Shown: piece by piece, positions 56,360 to 64,000 of the stretch | Position numbering within the stretch: the stretch's first letter is position 1 | How the letters are laid out: every line of letters begins with the position of its first letter | Assembly (NCBI GenBank): GCA_016795485.1 | Contig: JAEUHM010000049.1 | Span: 1-64,000 of the forward strand | Length of the DNA: 64,000 bases | From: Verrucomicrobiaceae bacterium | GTDB lineage: Bacteria; Verrucomicrobiota; Verrucomicrobiia; Verrucomicrobiales; Verrucomicrobiaceae | Reading direction: 5' to 3' | Program-made: the position numbers and the translations under genes | The notes under the pieces: generated by a model | What the model was told of the DNA's origin: nothing | The model's input: only the letters and a program-made list of their open reading frames with translations | Databases searched by the model: none

Positions 56360-57127
56360 ATGATCAATCTCTCTGCCTCCAATGCATCTTCGGGCGCTTC
56401 TCCTGCGGTGGATGCCCCTCTTTCTACGTCTCGCCGGAGGGCGCTGCCCACGGAGGCGATAGCTACTGCGATGGCGAAGAGCCAAGATGAGCCGCGAGGA
56501 AATATGTCTCTGGAGGTGGTGCAGCGGCTTTCGCGGCGGCGGGACGTGGACTTAACGAGCTACTGTCAGGTGGTTCTGAAGCTTTTGGCTGATGATCCCG
56601 ACACTCCTGTGCCGCCAGAAATGGTGGAACTGATCCAGGAGGACTTGGTGGCGTTTGTAGAGAGTCAAAGCGAGGTGGGGCTCTACACGAAACTCCTTGC
56701 AGAAGCGCATGCGCGGAAGAAGCAACGCCGAGATCAGCTAGAGGTGACGATGCGGAATCTGGGGCTGCTGGTGCAGGCGTTGAGCCGAGGGAACGTGGCT
56801 AAGGTCTTTGCTGTGGGAATGGGTGTGAAGGACAAGGGCTCACGCACCAAACAGCTACCTTTCCCTGAAGCGCTGGCGTTGGATGTGTCTCAGACTCCTG
56901 GGAAGTTGAAGGTGTCTTGGAAAGCGGTGAGGAAAGCCAAGGGCTACATCCTCCGCTATGCGTCTGCAGAAGCGCCCGACTCATGGATCTACGTGCACCA
57001 AGGGCGCGCAACGCTGCTGGTGGAGGATTTGAAGCCAGGCATGGTGTATCACTTCCAAGTAGCAGCAGCGGGTGGCGGCACCGGCCAAAGTTTCTGGAGC
57101 CCAGTGGTGACTCGAATGGCGGCGTAG
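56360..57127 (+). CDS. protein with C-terminal fibronectin type III domain
   Basis: This 255-residue protein has an N-terminal Ser/Ala-rich stretch with a basic patch (TSRRRALP) but no signal peptide. The middle (about 60-150) is helical (EVVQRLSRRRDVDLTSYCQVVLKLL; KLLAEAHARKKQRRDQLEVTM). Residues about 175-253 form an FnIII domain (VSWKAVRKAKGYILRYA, then TLLVEDLKPGMVYHFQVAA). It is probably cytoplasmic or surface-associated by an unknown route. No neighbour shares its strand closely. Function not known. Confidence 0.75.
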   Translation: MINLSASNASSGASPAVDAPLSTSRRRALPTEAIATAMAKSQDEPRGNMSLEVVQRLSRRRDVDLTSYCQVVLKLLADDPDTPVPPEMVELIQEDLVAFVESQSEVGLYTKLLAEAHARKKQRRDQLEVTMRNLGLLVQALSRGNVAKVFAVGMGVKDKGSRTKQLPFPEALALDVSQTPGKLKVSWKAVRKAKGYILRYASAEAPDSWIYVHQGRATLLVEDLKPGMVYHFQVAAAGGGTGQSFWSPVVTRMAA

Positions 57128-57366
57128 ACTGTCTCATTGCAGCGAGTCAATACATGCCGTTGTGCTCGGCTATTGGCAGTGAAGTTGAGGCGTGGCTCGT
57201 CTGCGCGGGATGGGTCGCGTGCGGTTACCCCGTTCTGTTACATTGACGGGCAGGCGCAAATAAGGTGGATCAATGAGATCGACTCCAGTGGCATTGCTTG
57301 GTTCATTGAGCATTAACTCAAAAGTGCACCGTGATAACTGAGTAAGGAAGCGTGGAGGTATAGGTA

Positions 57367-57642
57367 ATGGCACTGTTATTGGCACCGCCCAACATCGGTT
57401 TGAATGACTGGGCGGCAGTGGATGTCCATAACCACCTCATTAACCCCCTGGAAGCGAAATGTCGTTACGGTGCTCTGGGGCTCGACACCGGCAGTTGGCA
57501 AAGGGCCAAAAGCCTCACCCTTCAGCCGTGTCACTTCATCTCATTTGAGAAAATTGATCAAAGTCCTGCACCCTTCTCGGTGGAAGATCATTTTGTTAAT
57601 GGGGGTGAAATATCAGGTTGGACTCTTTGGGCGAGAGCTTGA
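57367..57642 (+). CDS. possible small gene in the leader region of glgA
   Basis: The 563 bp between the FnIII gene and glgA (57128-57690) contain one frame of 91 codons whose ATG is 8 bp downstream of a strong GGAGG. The product (MALLLAPPNIGLNDW, then VDVHNHLINPL) matches no family I know and has no clear domain. It may be a real small protein, a remnant, or chance. Nothing else is recognised in this gap. Confidence 0.25.
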   Translation: MALLLAPPNIGLNDWAAVDVHNHLINPLEAKCRYGALGLDTGSWQRAKSLTLQPCHFISFEKIDQSPAPFSVEDHFVNGGEISGWTLWARA

Positions 57643-57690
57643 TGTGGGGCAGGGGATGTTGGCACGGATGTTGCGGTTTTGAGAGGTCTG

Positions 57691-59412
57691 ATGCCGAAGC
57701 TCCGCACCACCAAGCTCCCTAAGGAGTCGACCAGCACTACTGAAAACCGAATCGACGCAATTTTAACAAAAAAGAAGCGGGCAGATTCTTCAAACGCAGT
57801 TAAAGTCGCCTCTCACAAGTCCCGCTCACGCAACCGTATGTCAGCAAGTCAGCGTCTTCCGAGCAAGCCTCGCATCCTTATCGTCACCCCGGAGATCACG
57901 TATCTTCCGCAGGGGATGGGGAACATGGCTGAGCGGGTGACAGCTAAGGCGGGTGGTCTGGCGGATGTCTCGGCTTCTCTGGTGTCGGCACTGTGGGACT
58001 CTGGCGCGGATGTGCACGTGGCGCTGCCGAACTACCGGCGGATGTTTCACAATGATATCTTCCAGTTGCATGAGAAGGAGCTGAGGCGGTTTCATCAACG
58101 CCTGCCTGAGGACCACATTCACTTGGCGGAAGACAGGATTTTCTACTACCGCGACCAAGTTTACTCTGGCTACACGGATGATTCGCTAAAGGTGGCACTG
58201 ACGTTCCAGCGGGAGGTGATCAATCATGTGGTGCCACGTGTGAACCCTGATCTGATCCACTGCAATGACTGGATGACGGGCTTGATCCCGGCAATGGCCC
58301 GCCGCAGGGGCATCAAATCTCTGTTTACGGTGCACAACATCCATACTCAGCGGGTGGCATTGCCTCAAATTGAGGACCACGGGATTGATGCAGCGGAGTT
58401 CTGGATGAATCTGTATTTTGACCGTGCGCCAGCGAACTATGAGGATGCACGCGCTAACATTAAGGTGGATTTGCTGACGAGTGGGATATTTGCCTCTCAC
58501 TACATCAATACAGTGAGCCCTAGGTTCCTCTGGGAAGTGACGAATGGCTGGCATGGCGTGGTGCCTGATAGTGTGCGCAATGAGTTGTGGGAGAAGCAAC
58601 AGGCGCAGTGCGCTACGGGTATCCTGAACGCTCCTGATCCGTCGTATGATCCGATGACGGACGACTTGATCGCTAAGGTGTTTGGCAGTGACGATCACGT
58701 GCAGGGGAAGGCAGAGAATAAAAAAGTGCTCCAGCGGGAGTTGGGGCTGGTGGAGGACCCTGCAGCTCCTGTTTTGTTCTGGCCATCCCGCCTGGACCCA
58801 GTCCAAAAGGGGCCGCAACTGCTCACGGATATTCTTTATCGTCTGGTCTCCGATTACTGGGACCGCAAGCTGCAGGTGGTGATCATTGCGAGCGGACCTT
58901 ACCAACAGCACTTCAACGACATTGTGCATCGGCATGGGTTGTTTGATCGTGTAGCGGTGCGCGACTTTGATGAGCGTCTATCGCGTCTGGGGTATGCGGG
59001 GTCTGATTTCATGCTGATGCCGTCGTTGTTTGAGCCTTGTGGCCTACCGCAGATGATCAGCCCGATTTATGGAACGCTCCCTATCGTGCACGGCACAGGA
59101 GGTCTCTACGACACGGTGCAGCACATGAGTTGGGAAGGTGGTAGTGGCAATGGTTTCCGTTTTGATGTGTATGGCGCTAGTGGACTGCGGTGGGCCATCG
59201 ATGAGGCGATGAGGTTCCATGGGCGGACACCGGAGTTTCGTGAGCGGGAGATCAAGCGTGTCATGGATGAGAGTCGTGGGCAGTTCAATCATGAGGAAGT
59301 GGCAAGGCAGTATGTGCAAATCTATGAGGCCATGCTGGCGCGCCCGCTGGTGCACCGGAAGGCGGACGAGTTTGTGAAGTCTGAGACTGGGACTGTCGCC
59401 TCTGCCCAATGA
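57691..59412 (+). CDS. glgA: glycogen synthase (GT5)
   Basis: This 573-residue ADP-glucose-type glycogen synthase begins at ATG 57691, just after a GAGAGG ribosome-binding site; an alternative is ATG 57838, directly before the fold. The N-terminal ~50 residues are basic and probably disordered. The substrate motif appears as KAGGLADVS (KxGGL), then IHCNDWMTGLIPAMA, TVHNIHT and the C-terminal LMPSLFEPCGLPQMISPIYGTLPIVHGTGGLYDTV. It makes alpha-1,4-glucan. It overlaps glgB by 4 bp (ATGA), so the pair is coupled. Confidence 0.93.
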   Translation: MPKLRTTKLPKESTSTTENRIDAILTKKKRADSSNAVKVASHKSRSRNRMSASQRLPSKPRILIVTPEITYLPQGMGNMAERVTAKAGGLADVSASLVSALWDSGADVHVALPNYRRMFHNDIFQLHEKELRRFHQRLPEDHIHLAEDRIFYYRDQVYSGYTDDSLKVALTFQREVINHVVPRVNPDLIHCNDWMTGLIPAMARRRGIKSLFTVHNIHTQRVALPQIEDHGIDAAEFWMNLYFDRAPANYEDARANIKVDLLTSGIFASHYINTVSPRFLWEVTNGWHGVVPDSVRNELWEKQQAQCATGILNAPDPSYDPMTDDLIAKVFGSDDHVQGKAENKKVLQRELGLVEDPAAPVLFWPSRLDPVQKGPQLLTDILYRLVSDYWDRKLQVVIIASGPYQQHFNDIVHRHGLFDRVAVRDFDERLSRLGYAGSDFMLMPSLFEPCGLPQMISPIYGTLPIVHGTGGLYDTVQHMSWEGGSGNGFRFDVYGASGLRWAIDEAMRFHGRTPEFREREIKRVMDESRGQFNHEEVARQYVQIYEAMLARPLVHRKADEFVKSETGTVASAQ

Positions 59413-61391
59413 GTAAGGTGAGGGCGGCCAGATTGCGTGATGACGGGTGGCTGACGCCGTTTTTTCCAGCGCTTGATAGGCGTCGTGAGCAGGCTGAAGC
59501 TTTGACCAAGAGGCTAGCCAAGGACAGCGGCTCACTGGCTGCGTTCGCTCAAGGGCATAAGCACTTTGGCCTGCATCGTGAGGCAGATGGCACGTGGTGC
59601 TTTCGTGATTGGGCTCCGAATGCCACTGGCGTGTGCCTAATGGGTAGCTTTAACGACTGGAAGGAGTCTGCTGCATACGAGGCAAAGCGGACAAGCAACT
59701 CTGGCGAATGGGAACTGAAGCTCCCAGCGGATGCGATGAGACACGGCGATCTCTTTCGTCTGCGGATTCGTTGGGAAGGTGGGCAGGGAGATCGTCTGCC
59801 TGCATGGGGCCGGCGTGTGGTTCAGGATGAGGTGACGAAAGCGTTTGACGCTCAAGTCTGGGTTCCCGAACAACCTTTTGCGTGGAAAAACAGTGCGCCC
59901 ACCTCGCACGGGCCGCTGCTGATTTATGAGGCTCACGCTGGAATGGCGCAGGAGGAGCCCAAGACGGGTACCTGGGATGAGTTTCGCCAAAATATATTAC
60001 CAAGGATCAAGCAAGCGGGTTACAACACGGTACAACTGATGGCGGTACAGGAGCATCCGTATTATGGATCGTTTGGTTATCATGTGAGTTCGTTCTTTGC
60101 GCCATCCTCGCGTTTCGGGACGCCAGAGGAACTAAAAGAGATGATCGACGAAGCGCATGGCATGGGCTTGCGCGTGATCATGGATCTGGTGCACTCCCAC
60201 GCTGTGAAGAATGAGGTGGAAGGCATCTCTCGCTACGATGGCACGCTGCATCAGTTCTTTCATGCGGGTGATCGCGGGAATCATCATGCCTGGGATTCGC
60301 GCTGTTTTGACTATGCGCGGCCAGAGGTCGTCCACTTTCTATTGTCCAATATCCGCTATTGGCTGGAGGAGTTCCACTTTGATGGCTTCAGGTTTGATGG
60401 CGTGACCTCAATGTTGTATCACGATCACGGCCTGGGCTCATTGTTCACTAGTTACGATGATTACTTCGGTGGACGTGTGGATGAGGACGCGGTGACTTAC
60501 CTGACACTGGCTACTACGTTGATGCACGAAGTGGCGCCTGGCAGCATTGCGATAGCTGAGGATGTCAGTGGCATGGCGGGTCTCGCTGCATCACCTGAAG
60601 AAGGGGGCATGGGATTTGACTTCCGGCTGTCGATGGGCGTGCCAGACACGTGGTTTAAACTGACTGACATCAGGGACGAAGACTGGAACATGGCTTGGCT
60701 CTGGCACGAGCTTACCAATCACCGGGCTGACGAACGAGTGATCAGCTACGTGGAGAGTCACGATCAAGCTCTCGTGGGTGGGAAGAGTTTCATCTTCACA
60801 CTCATTGATGCGGACATGTATTGGAACATGCACGCCACGTCTTTAAGCATGATCGTGGATCGTGGAGTCGCACTGCACAAGTTGGCACGCATGACTACGT
60901 TGGGCACTGCGGGTCATGGTTATCTCAACTTTATGGGGAATGAGTTTGGTCACCCTGAATGGGTGGACTTTCCGCGTGAAGGGAATGGTTGGTCATTCGA
61001 CAAGGCTCGAAGGAAATGGAGCTTGCGGGACAATCCAGGTCTGAGATTTAAGCATTTGGCAGATTTTGACGAAGGGATGCTCAGCCTCGTGAGTGATGAG
61101 TGGAGTGAGCAGCCGCCAGTGCTAATCAAGGCGGATGATGGTGACAAAGTGCTGGCTTGGAAAAGAGCTGACCTGGTGTTCTTGGTGAGCTTCCATCCAG
61201 TTCAGTCTTTTGAAGGCTATGGTTTCCAACTCAACGGCGGAGTCTATGACCTTGTGATGAGTTCTGATGAGCCGAAGTTCGGAGGGTTTGCTCGGGTGCC
61301 GATACCGCAGCGCTATGAGTGCGATGCCGAGGGGTGGTTGCGTGTTTACTTGCCAAGCCGCACGGCGATTGTTCTCCGCTCGAGAAGTTAA
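59409..61391 (+). CDS. glgB: 1,4-alpha-glucan branching enzyme (GH13, eukaryote-like subfamily)
   Basis: This 660-residue enzyme has an N-terminal CBM48 (FRDWAPNATGVCLMGSFNDW), then GH13 motifs: DLVHSHAVKNE (region I), DGFRFDGVTSM with nucleophile D330 (region II), IAEDVSG (region III, acid Glu) and YVESHDQAL (region IV). The YEAHAGMAQEE signature and the length match the GH13_8 branching enzymes found in eukaryotes and some bacteria, not the common GH13_9 type. It adds alpha-1,6 branches to glycogen made by GlgA. Confidence 0.93.
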   Translation: MSKVRAARLRDDGWLTPFFPALDRRREQAEALTKRLAKDSGSLAAFAQGHKHFGLHREADGTWCFRDWAPNATGVCLMGSFNDWKESAAYEAKRTSNSGEWELKLPADAMRHGDLFRLRIRWEGGQGDRLPAWGRRVVQDEVTKAFDAQVWVPEQPFAWKNSAPTSHGPLLIYEAHAGMAQEEPKTGTWDEFRQNILPRIKQAGYNTVQLMAVQEHPYYGSFGYHVSSFFAPSSRFGTPEELKEMIDEAHGMGLRVIMDLVHSHAVKNEVEGISRYDGTLHQFFHAGDRGNHHAWDSRCFDYARPEVVHFLLSNIRYWLEEFHFDGFRFDGVTSMLYHDHGLGSLFTSYDDYFGGRVDEDAVTYLTLATTLMHEVAPGSIAIAEDVSGMAGLAASPEEGGMGFDFRLSMGVPDTWFKLTDIRDEDWNMAWLWHELTNHRADERVISYVESHDQALVGGKSFIFTLIDADMYWNMHATSLSMIVDRGVALHKLARMTTLGTAGHGYLNFMGNEFGHPEWVDFPREGNGWSFDKARRKWSLRDNPGLRFKHLADFDEGMLSLVSDEWSEQPPVLIKADDGDKVLAWKRADLVFLVSFHPVQSFEGYGFQLNGGVYDLVMSSDEPKFGGFARVPIPQRYECDAEGWLRVYLPSRTAIVLRSRS

Positions 61392-61481
61392 AAACAGGAG
61401 CAGCTCCGAGCATTTAGGCATCTCATCTTGCGCGATGTTTAATTGATGGCGGGTGTTTTTTTGGTTAGTCTCGGATTCCTC

Positions 61482-62591
61482 ATGCCGTCCTCAGCACCCG
61501 CTCTCCAACCTGTTTTTGTGAACCTAGGCACACGCGCCTACACGGTACAGGTGGGCAGAAACCTTTTGCCAAATGTGGGACAGGAGATCGCGCGTAAGCT
61601 CCAGGGCAGCAAGGTAGCGGTGATTACTGACAGCAATGTAGCACCTCTGTATGCAGAAACTGTGCTTGGCTCGCTGAGGGCTGCGGGCAAGCAGCCGGTT
61701 TTGATCACAGTGCCTGCTGGGGAGGCATCCAAATCCATGCCGCAGGCAGAAAGAGTGCTGGATGACATTGCTGCTGCTGGACTGGATAGAAAGTCATTTG
61801 TGGTGGCCTTGGGCGGGGGGGTTATTGGGGATTTGGCTGGCTTTGTGGCAGCGATCTATCAACGTGGCATTCCATACGTGCAGATACCCACCACGGTGTT
61901 GTCCCAAGTCGATTCATCTGTTGGTGGCAAGACGGGAGTGAATCTCAAGGACGCAAAAAACATGGTGGGAGCTTTTCATCAGCCCGCGCATGTTTTTGCT
62001 GATGTGGAGACGCTGAACTCACTACCGAAGCGGGAGTGGAATGAGGGGTTTGCTGAGATCATCAAGCATGCGGCGATTCGTGATGCATCGTTGTTCGAAG
62101 AGATCGAGGCCGTGGCAGACGGACGAGGTGACATGACGAGCTTGATCCGTCGAAACATCGCCATCAAAGCCAGTATCGTCGAGCAGGACGAGTTTGAGAC
62201 TCAAGGCTTGCGAGCGCTACTGAACTTCGGACACACGCTAGGTCATGCCATTGAAGCAGCCGCAGGCTACGGGCAGTTACTTCACGGCGAGGCTATCTCC
62301 ATTGGGCTTCATGCTGCAACTTGGCTTTCAACACAGCTTTCAGGCCTCAATCAAGATGAGATGGATCGCATCTTGAGTGCGCTCAAGGCTTTCGACCTGC
62401 CGTTGCACATGCCACAAGGCATGGATGAGCAAGACGTCCTGCGGCGTATGAAGATGGACAAGAAGTTTGTAGAGGGCAGTATCCGCTTCGTGTTGTTGCG
62501 AAAGTTAGGGGAGTCATTTGTCAGTGCAGAAACCCGAATGGAGCACATGACGCAGGCTCTGGATCAAGTGCGGGCGCCGTCAGTGTCATGA
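61482..62591 (+). CDS. aroB: 3-dehydroquinate synthase
   Basis: This 369-residue shikimate-pathway enzyme has the NAD/metal segment GGGVIGDLAGFVAAIYQRGIPYVQIPTTVLSQVDSSVGGKTGVN, FHQP, the metal ligand Glu in WNEGFAEIIKH, and NFGHTLGHAIE (metal His). The start is uncertain: ATG 61482 begins close to the conserved fold; ATG 61446 would add a short hydrophobic extension and has no better ribosome-binding site. It overlaps dprA by 4 bp. Confidence 0.94.
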   Translation: MPSSAPALQPVFVNLGTRAYTVQVGRNLLPNVGQEIARKLQGSKVAVITDSNVAPLYAETVLGSLRAAGKQPVLITVPAGEASKSMPQAERVLDDIAAAGLDRKSFVVALGGGVIGDLAGFVAAIYQRGIPYVQIPTTVLSQVDSSVGGKTGVNLKDAKNMVGAFHQPAHVFADVETLNSLPKREWNEGFAEIIKHAAIRDASLFEEIEAVADGRGDMTSLIRRNIAIKASIVEQDEFETQGLRALLNFGHTLGHAIEAAAGYGQLLHGEAISIGLHAATWLSTQLSGLNQDEMDRILSALKAFDLPLHMPQGMDEQDVLRRMKMDKKFVEGSIRFVLLRKLGESFVSAETRMEHMTQALDQVRAPSVS

Positions 62592-63688
62592 CGACCACGG
62601 AGGCTTACTTGGCCCTCAATCTGCTACCGGGCATTGGGCCGGTGCGAGTGAGGAAGCTGCTGGAGGCAATGGGGTCTCCGCAACGCATCCTTTCGGCCAA
62701 GGCGAGTCAGATTCAGCATATCGAAGGATTTGGACGGGAACTGGCCGAGTTGGTGGCTAATTGGGAATCGAGTATCGACTTGGCTGTTGAGGTCAAAAAG
62801 ATCGAAGAACGTGGGCTTACCGTCCTAACACAAGAAGACGCGCTCTATCCCAAGCTGCTAAAGCAGATTCACTCTCCTCCACTTGTGCTTTATGTGTGGG
62901 GAACGCTCACGGAGCGCGATTCCAATGCAATTGGCGTGGTTGGCTCTCGTCAGGCGACGCACTATGGTCTCACCGCCGCGCGGAAAATGAGTTTTCAGCT
63001 CGCTTATGCTGGTTACACCGTCGTTTCAGGGCTCGCGCGTGGTATTGATACAGCAGCCCACGAGGGGGCGCTCGCTGCTAAAGGTCGCACAGTGGCCGTC
63101 ATTGGTTCGGGGATTGGTAAGCTTTATCCGCCTGAGAACGCGGCCTTGGCGGAGCGCATCTCTGAAAACGGCGCGGTGGTGTCAGAGTTCCCGGTGGATT
63201 ACCCACCGGACCGCCAAAGTTTCCCGCTGCGGAATCGGATCGTTGCCGGTTGGTGCACTGGTTTGCTAGTGGCAGAAGCTCCCATGAGGAGTGGCTCGCT
63301 CATCACCGCCCAGCAGGCCTCGGACATGGATCGCACCATTTATGCTGTCCCTGGGAATATCGACAGACCTACATCGGCGGGTTGTAACCGGCTGATTCAG
63401 CAGGGTGCCAAGCTAGTCTTGAGCGGTGACGATATTTTGGACGATCTCATGACACTTTTTCCTACCGCTCCGATGGCTCCACGATTGCAGGAAAGCCTAC
63501 CCCTCGTGGAACTCGGTGGCGACGAGAAGCTTGTGTATGAAGCATTGGGGACGGAGCATTTGCACGTGAACGACGTGATTGAGGCTACTGGTCTGCCCCC
63601 AGGAGCCGTTTCTGCAACGCTCATGCGGCTGGAAATGAAGCGGGTGGTGCGGGCACTCCCCGGCCAGCGTTATGTGAGGCTGGTGTGA
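62588..63688 (+). CDS. dprA: DNA processing protein DprA
   Basis: This 366-residue protein has an N-terminal helix-hairpin-helix-like region (LLPGIGPVRVRKLLEAMGSP), then the Rossmann-like DprA core: VGSRQATHYGLTAARK, VSGLARGIDTAAHEGAL, AVIGSGIGKLYPPENAAL, GAVVSEFP and FPLRNRIVAGWCTGLLVAEAP. A C-terminal winged-helix follows (about 300-364, HVNDVIEATGLPPGAVSATLMRLEM). It loads RecA on incoming single-stranded DNA. It is coupled to aroB by an ATGA overlap. Confidence 0.96.
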   Translation: MTTTEAYLALNLLPGIGPVRVRKLLEAMGSPQRILSAKASQIQHIEGFGRELAELVANWESSIDLAVEVKKIEERGLTVLTQEDALYPKLLKQIHSPPLVLYVWGTLTERDSNAIGVVGSRQATHYGLTAARKMSFQLAYAGYTVVSGLARGIDTAAHEGALAAKGRTVAVIGSGIGKLYPPENAALAERISENGAVVSEFPVDYPPDRQSFPLRNRIVAGWCTGLLVAEAPMRSGSLITAQQASDMDRTIYAVPGNIDRPTSAGCNRLIQQGAKLVLSGDDILDDLMTLFPTAPMAPRLQESLPLVELGGDEKLVYEALGTEHLHVNDVIEATGLPPGAVSATLMRLEMKRVVRALPGQRYVRLV

Positions 63689-63733
63689 TTCATCCTTTCC
63701 CTTTGCAGGCGAACCGCTAAAATGCGCGCCGCC

Positions 63734-64000
63734 ATGTCCCTGGAAGATAAACTCAACGCCGCCGTCAACTCTAAAAACCTGCTGTCCTCCGCACGGGATA
63801 ACATCCTCGCGTTGCTCGCAGCCAGCACGAACCCATTGTATCAAGCGAGTATCGATGAACTCGTCGACAAGGGTCAGTGGGCTGAACTGAATGACCGATT
63901 CTTCACGACATTGAAGTTCGGTACTGGAGGCCTACGTGGACGCACCGTGGGCGCAGTGGTGACGAGTGTGGAATGTGGGAATGCCAAGCGCACTGGTGAC
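63734..64000 (+). CDS. phosphoglucomutase/phosphomannomutase family, N-terminal part
   Basis: The frame runs off the right edge after 89 codons. It shows FFTTLKFGTGGLRGRTVG, the N-terminal substrate-contact segment of the alpha-D-phosphohexomutase family; the active-site serine lies beyond the window. ATG 63734 is chosen because similarity begins near MSLEDKL; ATG 63722 is an equally open alternative. A phosphoglucomutase near glgA-glgB would feed glucose-1-phosphate to glycogen synthesis. Confidence 0.85.
   Translation, partial: MSLEDKLNAAVNSKNLLSSARDNILALLAASTNPLYQASIDELVDKGQWAELNDRFFTTLKFGTGGLRGRTVGAVVTSVECGNAKRTGD

Overview
The window looks like a chromosomal segment of a Verrucomicrobiota bacterium, probably of the Prosthecobacter/Verrucomicrobium group. 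The clues are three adjacent sulfatases, a planctomycete-type cytochrome/DUF1549-DUF1553 protein, a ceramidase-like secreted enzyme, FabV, a giant Ser/Thr kinase, and a perfect match (17056-17069) to the TGTTC-N4-GAACA LexA operator reported for Verrucomicrobium spinosum. No 16S rRNA is present, so the placement is an inference.

Layout. 1-166: tail of an IS630-type transposase. 370-13708: a plus-strand operon-like cluster of four secreted proteins or lipoproteins (one a di-haem cytochrome c), a 1763-residue membrane Ser/Thr kinase, another lipoprotein, and an ABC exporter with two N-terminal FHA domains. This resembles the mycobacterial PknF/Rv1747 pairing, but with extra envelope partners. 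13751-17047: FabV, a RidA-family protein, a secreted protein, a small Cys-rich membrane protein, and an Arg-rich small gene under a LexA box. 17197-19400: G+C-rich ceramidase-like and VanX-like pair. 19916-22639: RapA. 22651-27432: exopolysaccharide export genes (Wza-like, Wzc-like BY-kinase, outer-membrane barrel), followed by tRNA-Gly(TCC). 27977-31045: argB-argD-argF on the minus strand. 31135-36704: folB, an ECF sigma factor with a probable membrane partner, a glycosyltransferase, an esterase, a matrixin, menB and a 46-residue acidic protein.

36807-45543: sulfatase and DUF1549/1553 cluster. It is interrupted by about 1.4 kb of non-coding repeats: a 21-bp array, a 42-bp array, and two 259-bp copies of a hairpin-rich block, the last two locked in 42-bp register. 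45665-55936: ileS and a four-helix-bundle/zinc-ribbon gene, followed by an accessory zone. Degraded second copies of the ileS tail and of the zinc-ribbon gene alternate there with cargo: a PLD-like protein, PIN-toxin remnants, an HNH endonuclease with a coupled small gene, a KAP P-loop NTPase, an orphan DUF433 antitoxin and an AbrB/VapC remnant. 56067-56318: a second 21-bp repeat array. 56360-64000: a fibronectin-III protein, then housekeeping genes glgA-glgB, aroB-dprA and a truncated phosphohexomutase.

The most unusual items are the SOS-box small gene, the repeatedly duplicated ileS 3' end acting as an insertion hotspot, the kinase/FHA-exporter cluster, and the 21/42-bp repeat lattice. All calls come from reading sequence and motifs by eye; no homology search was run.
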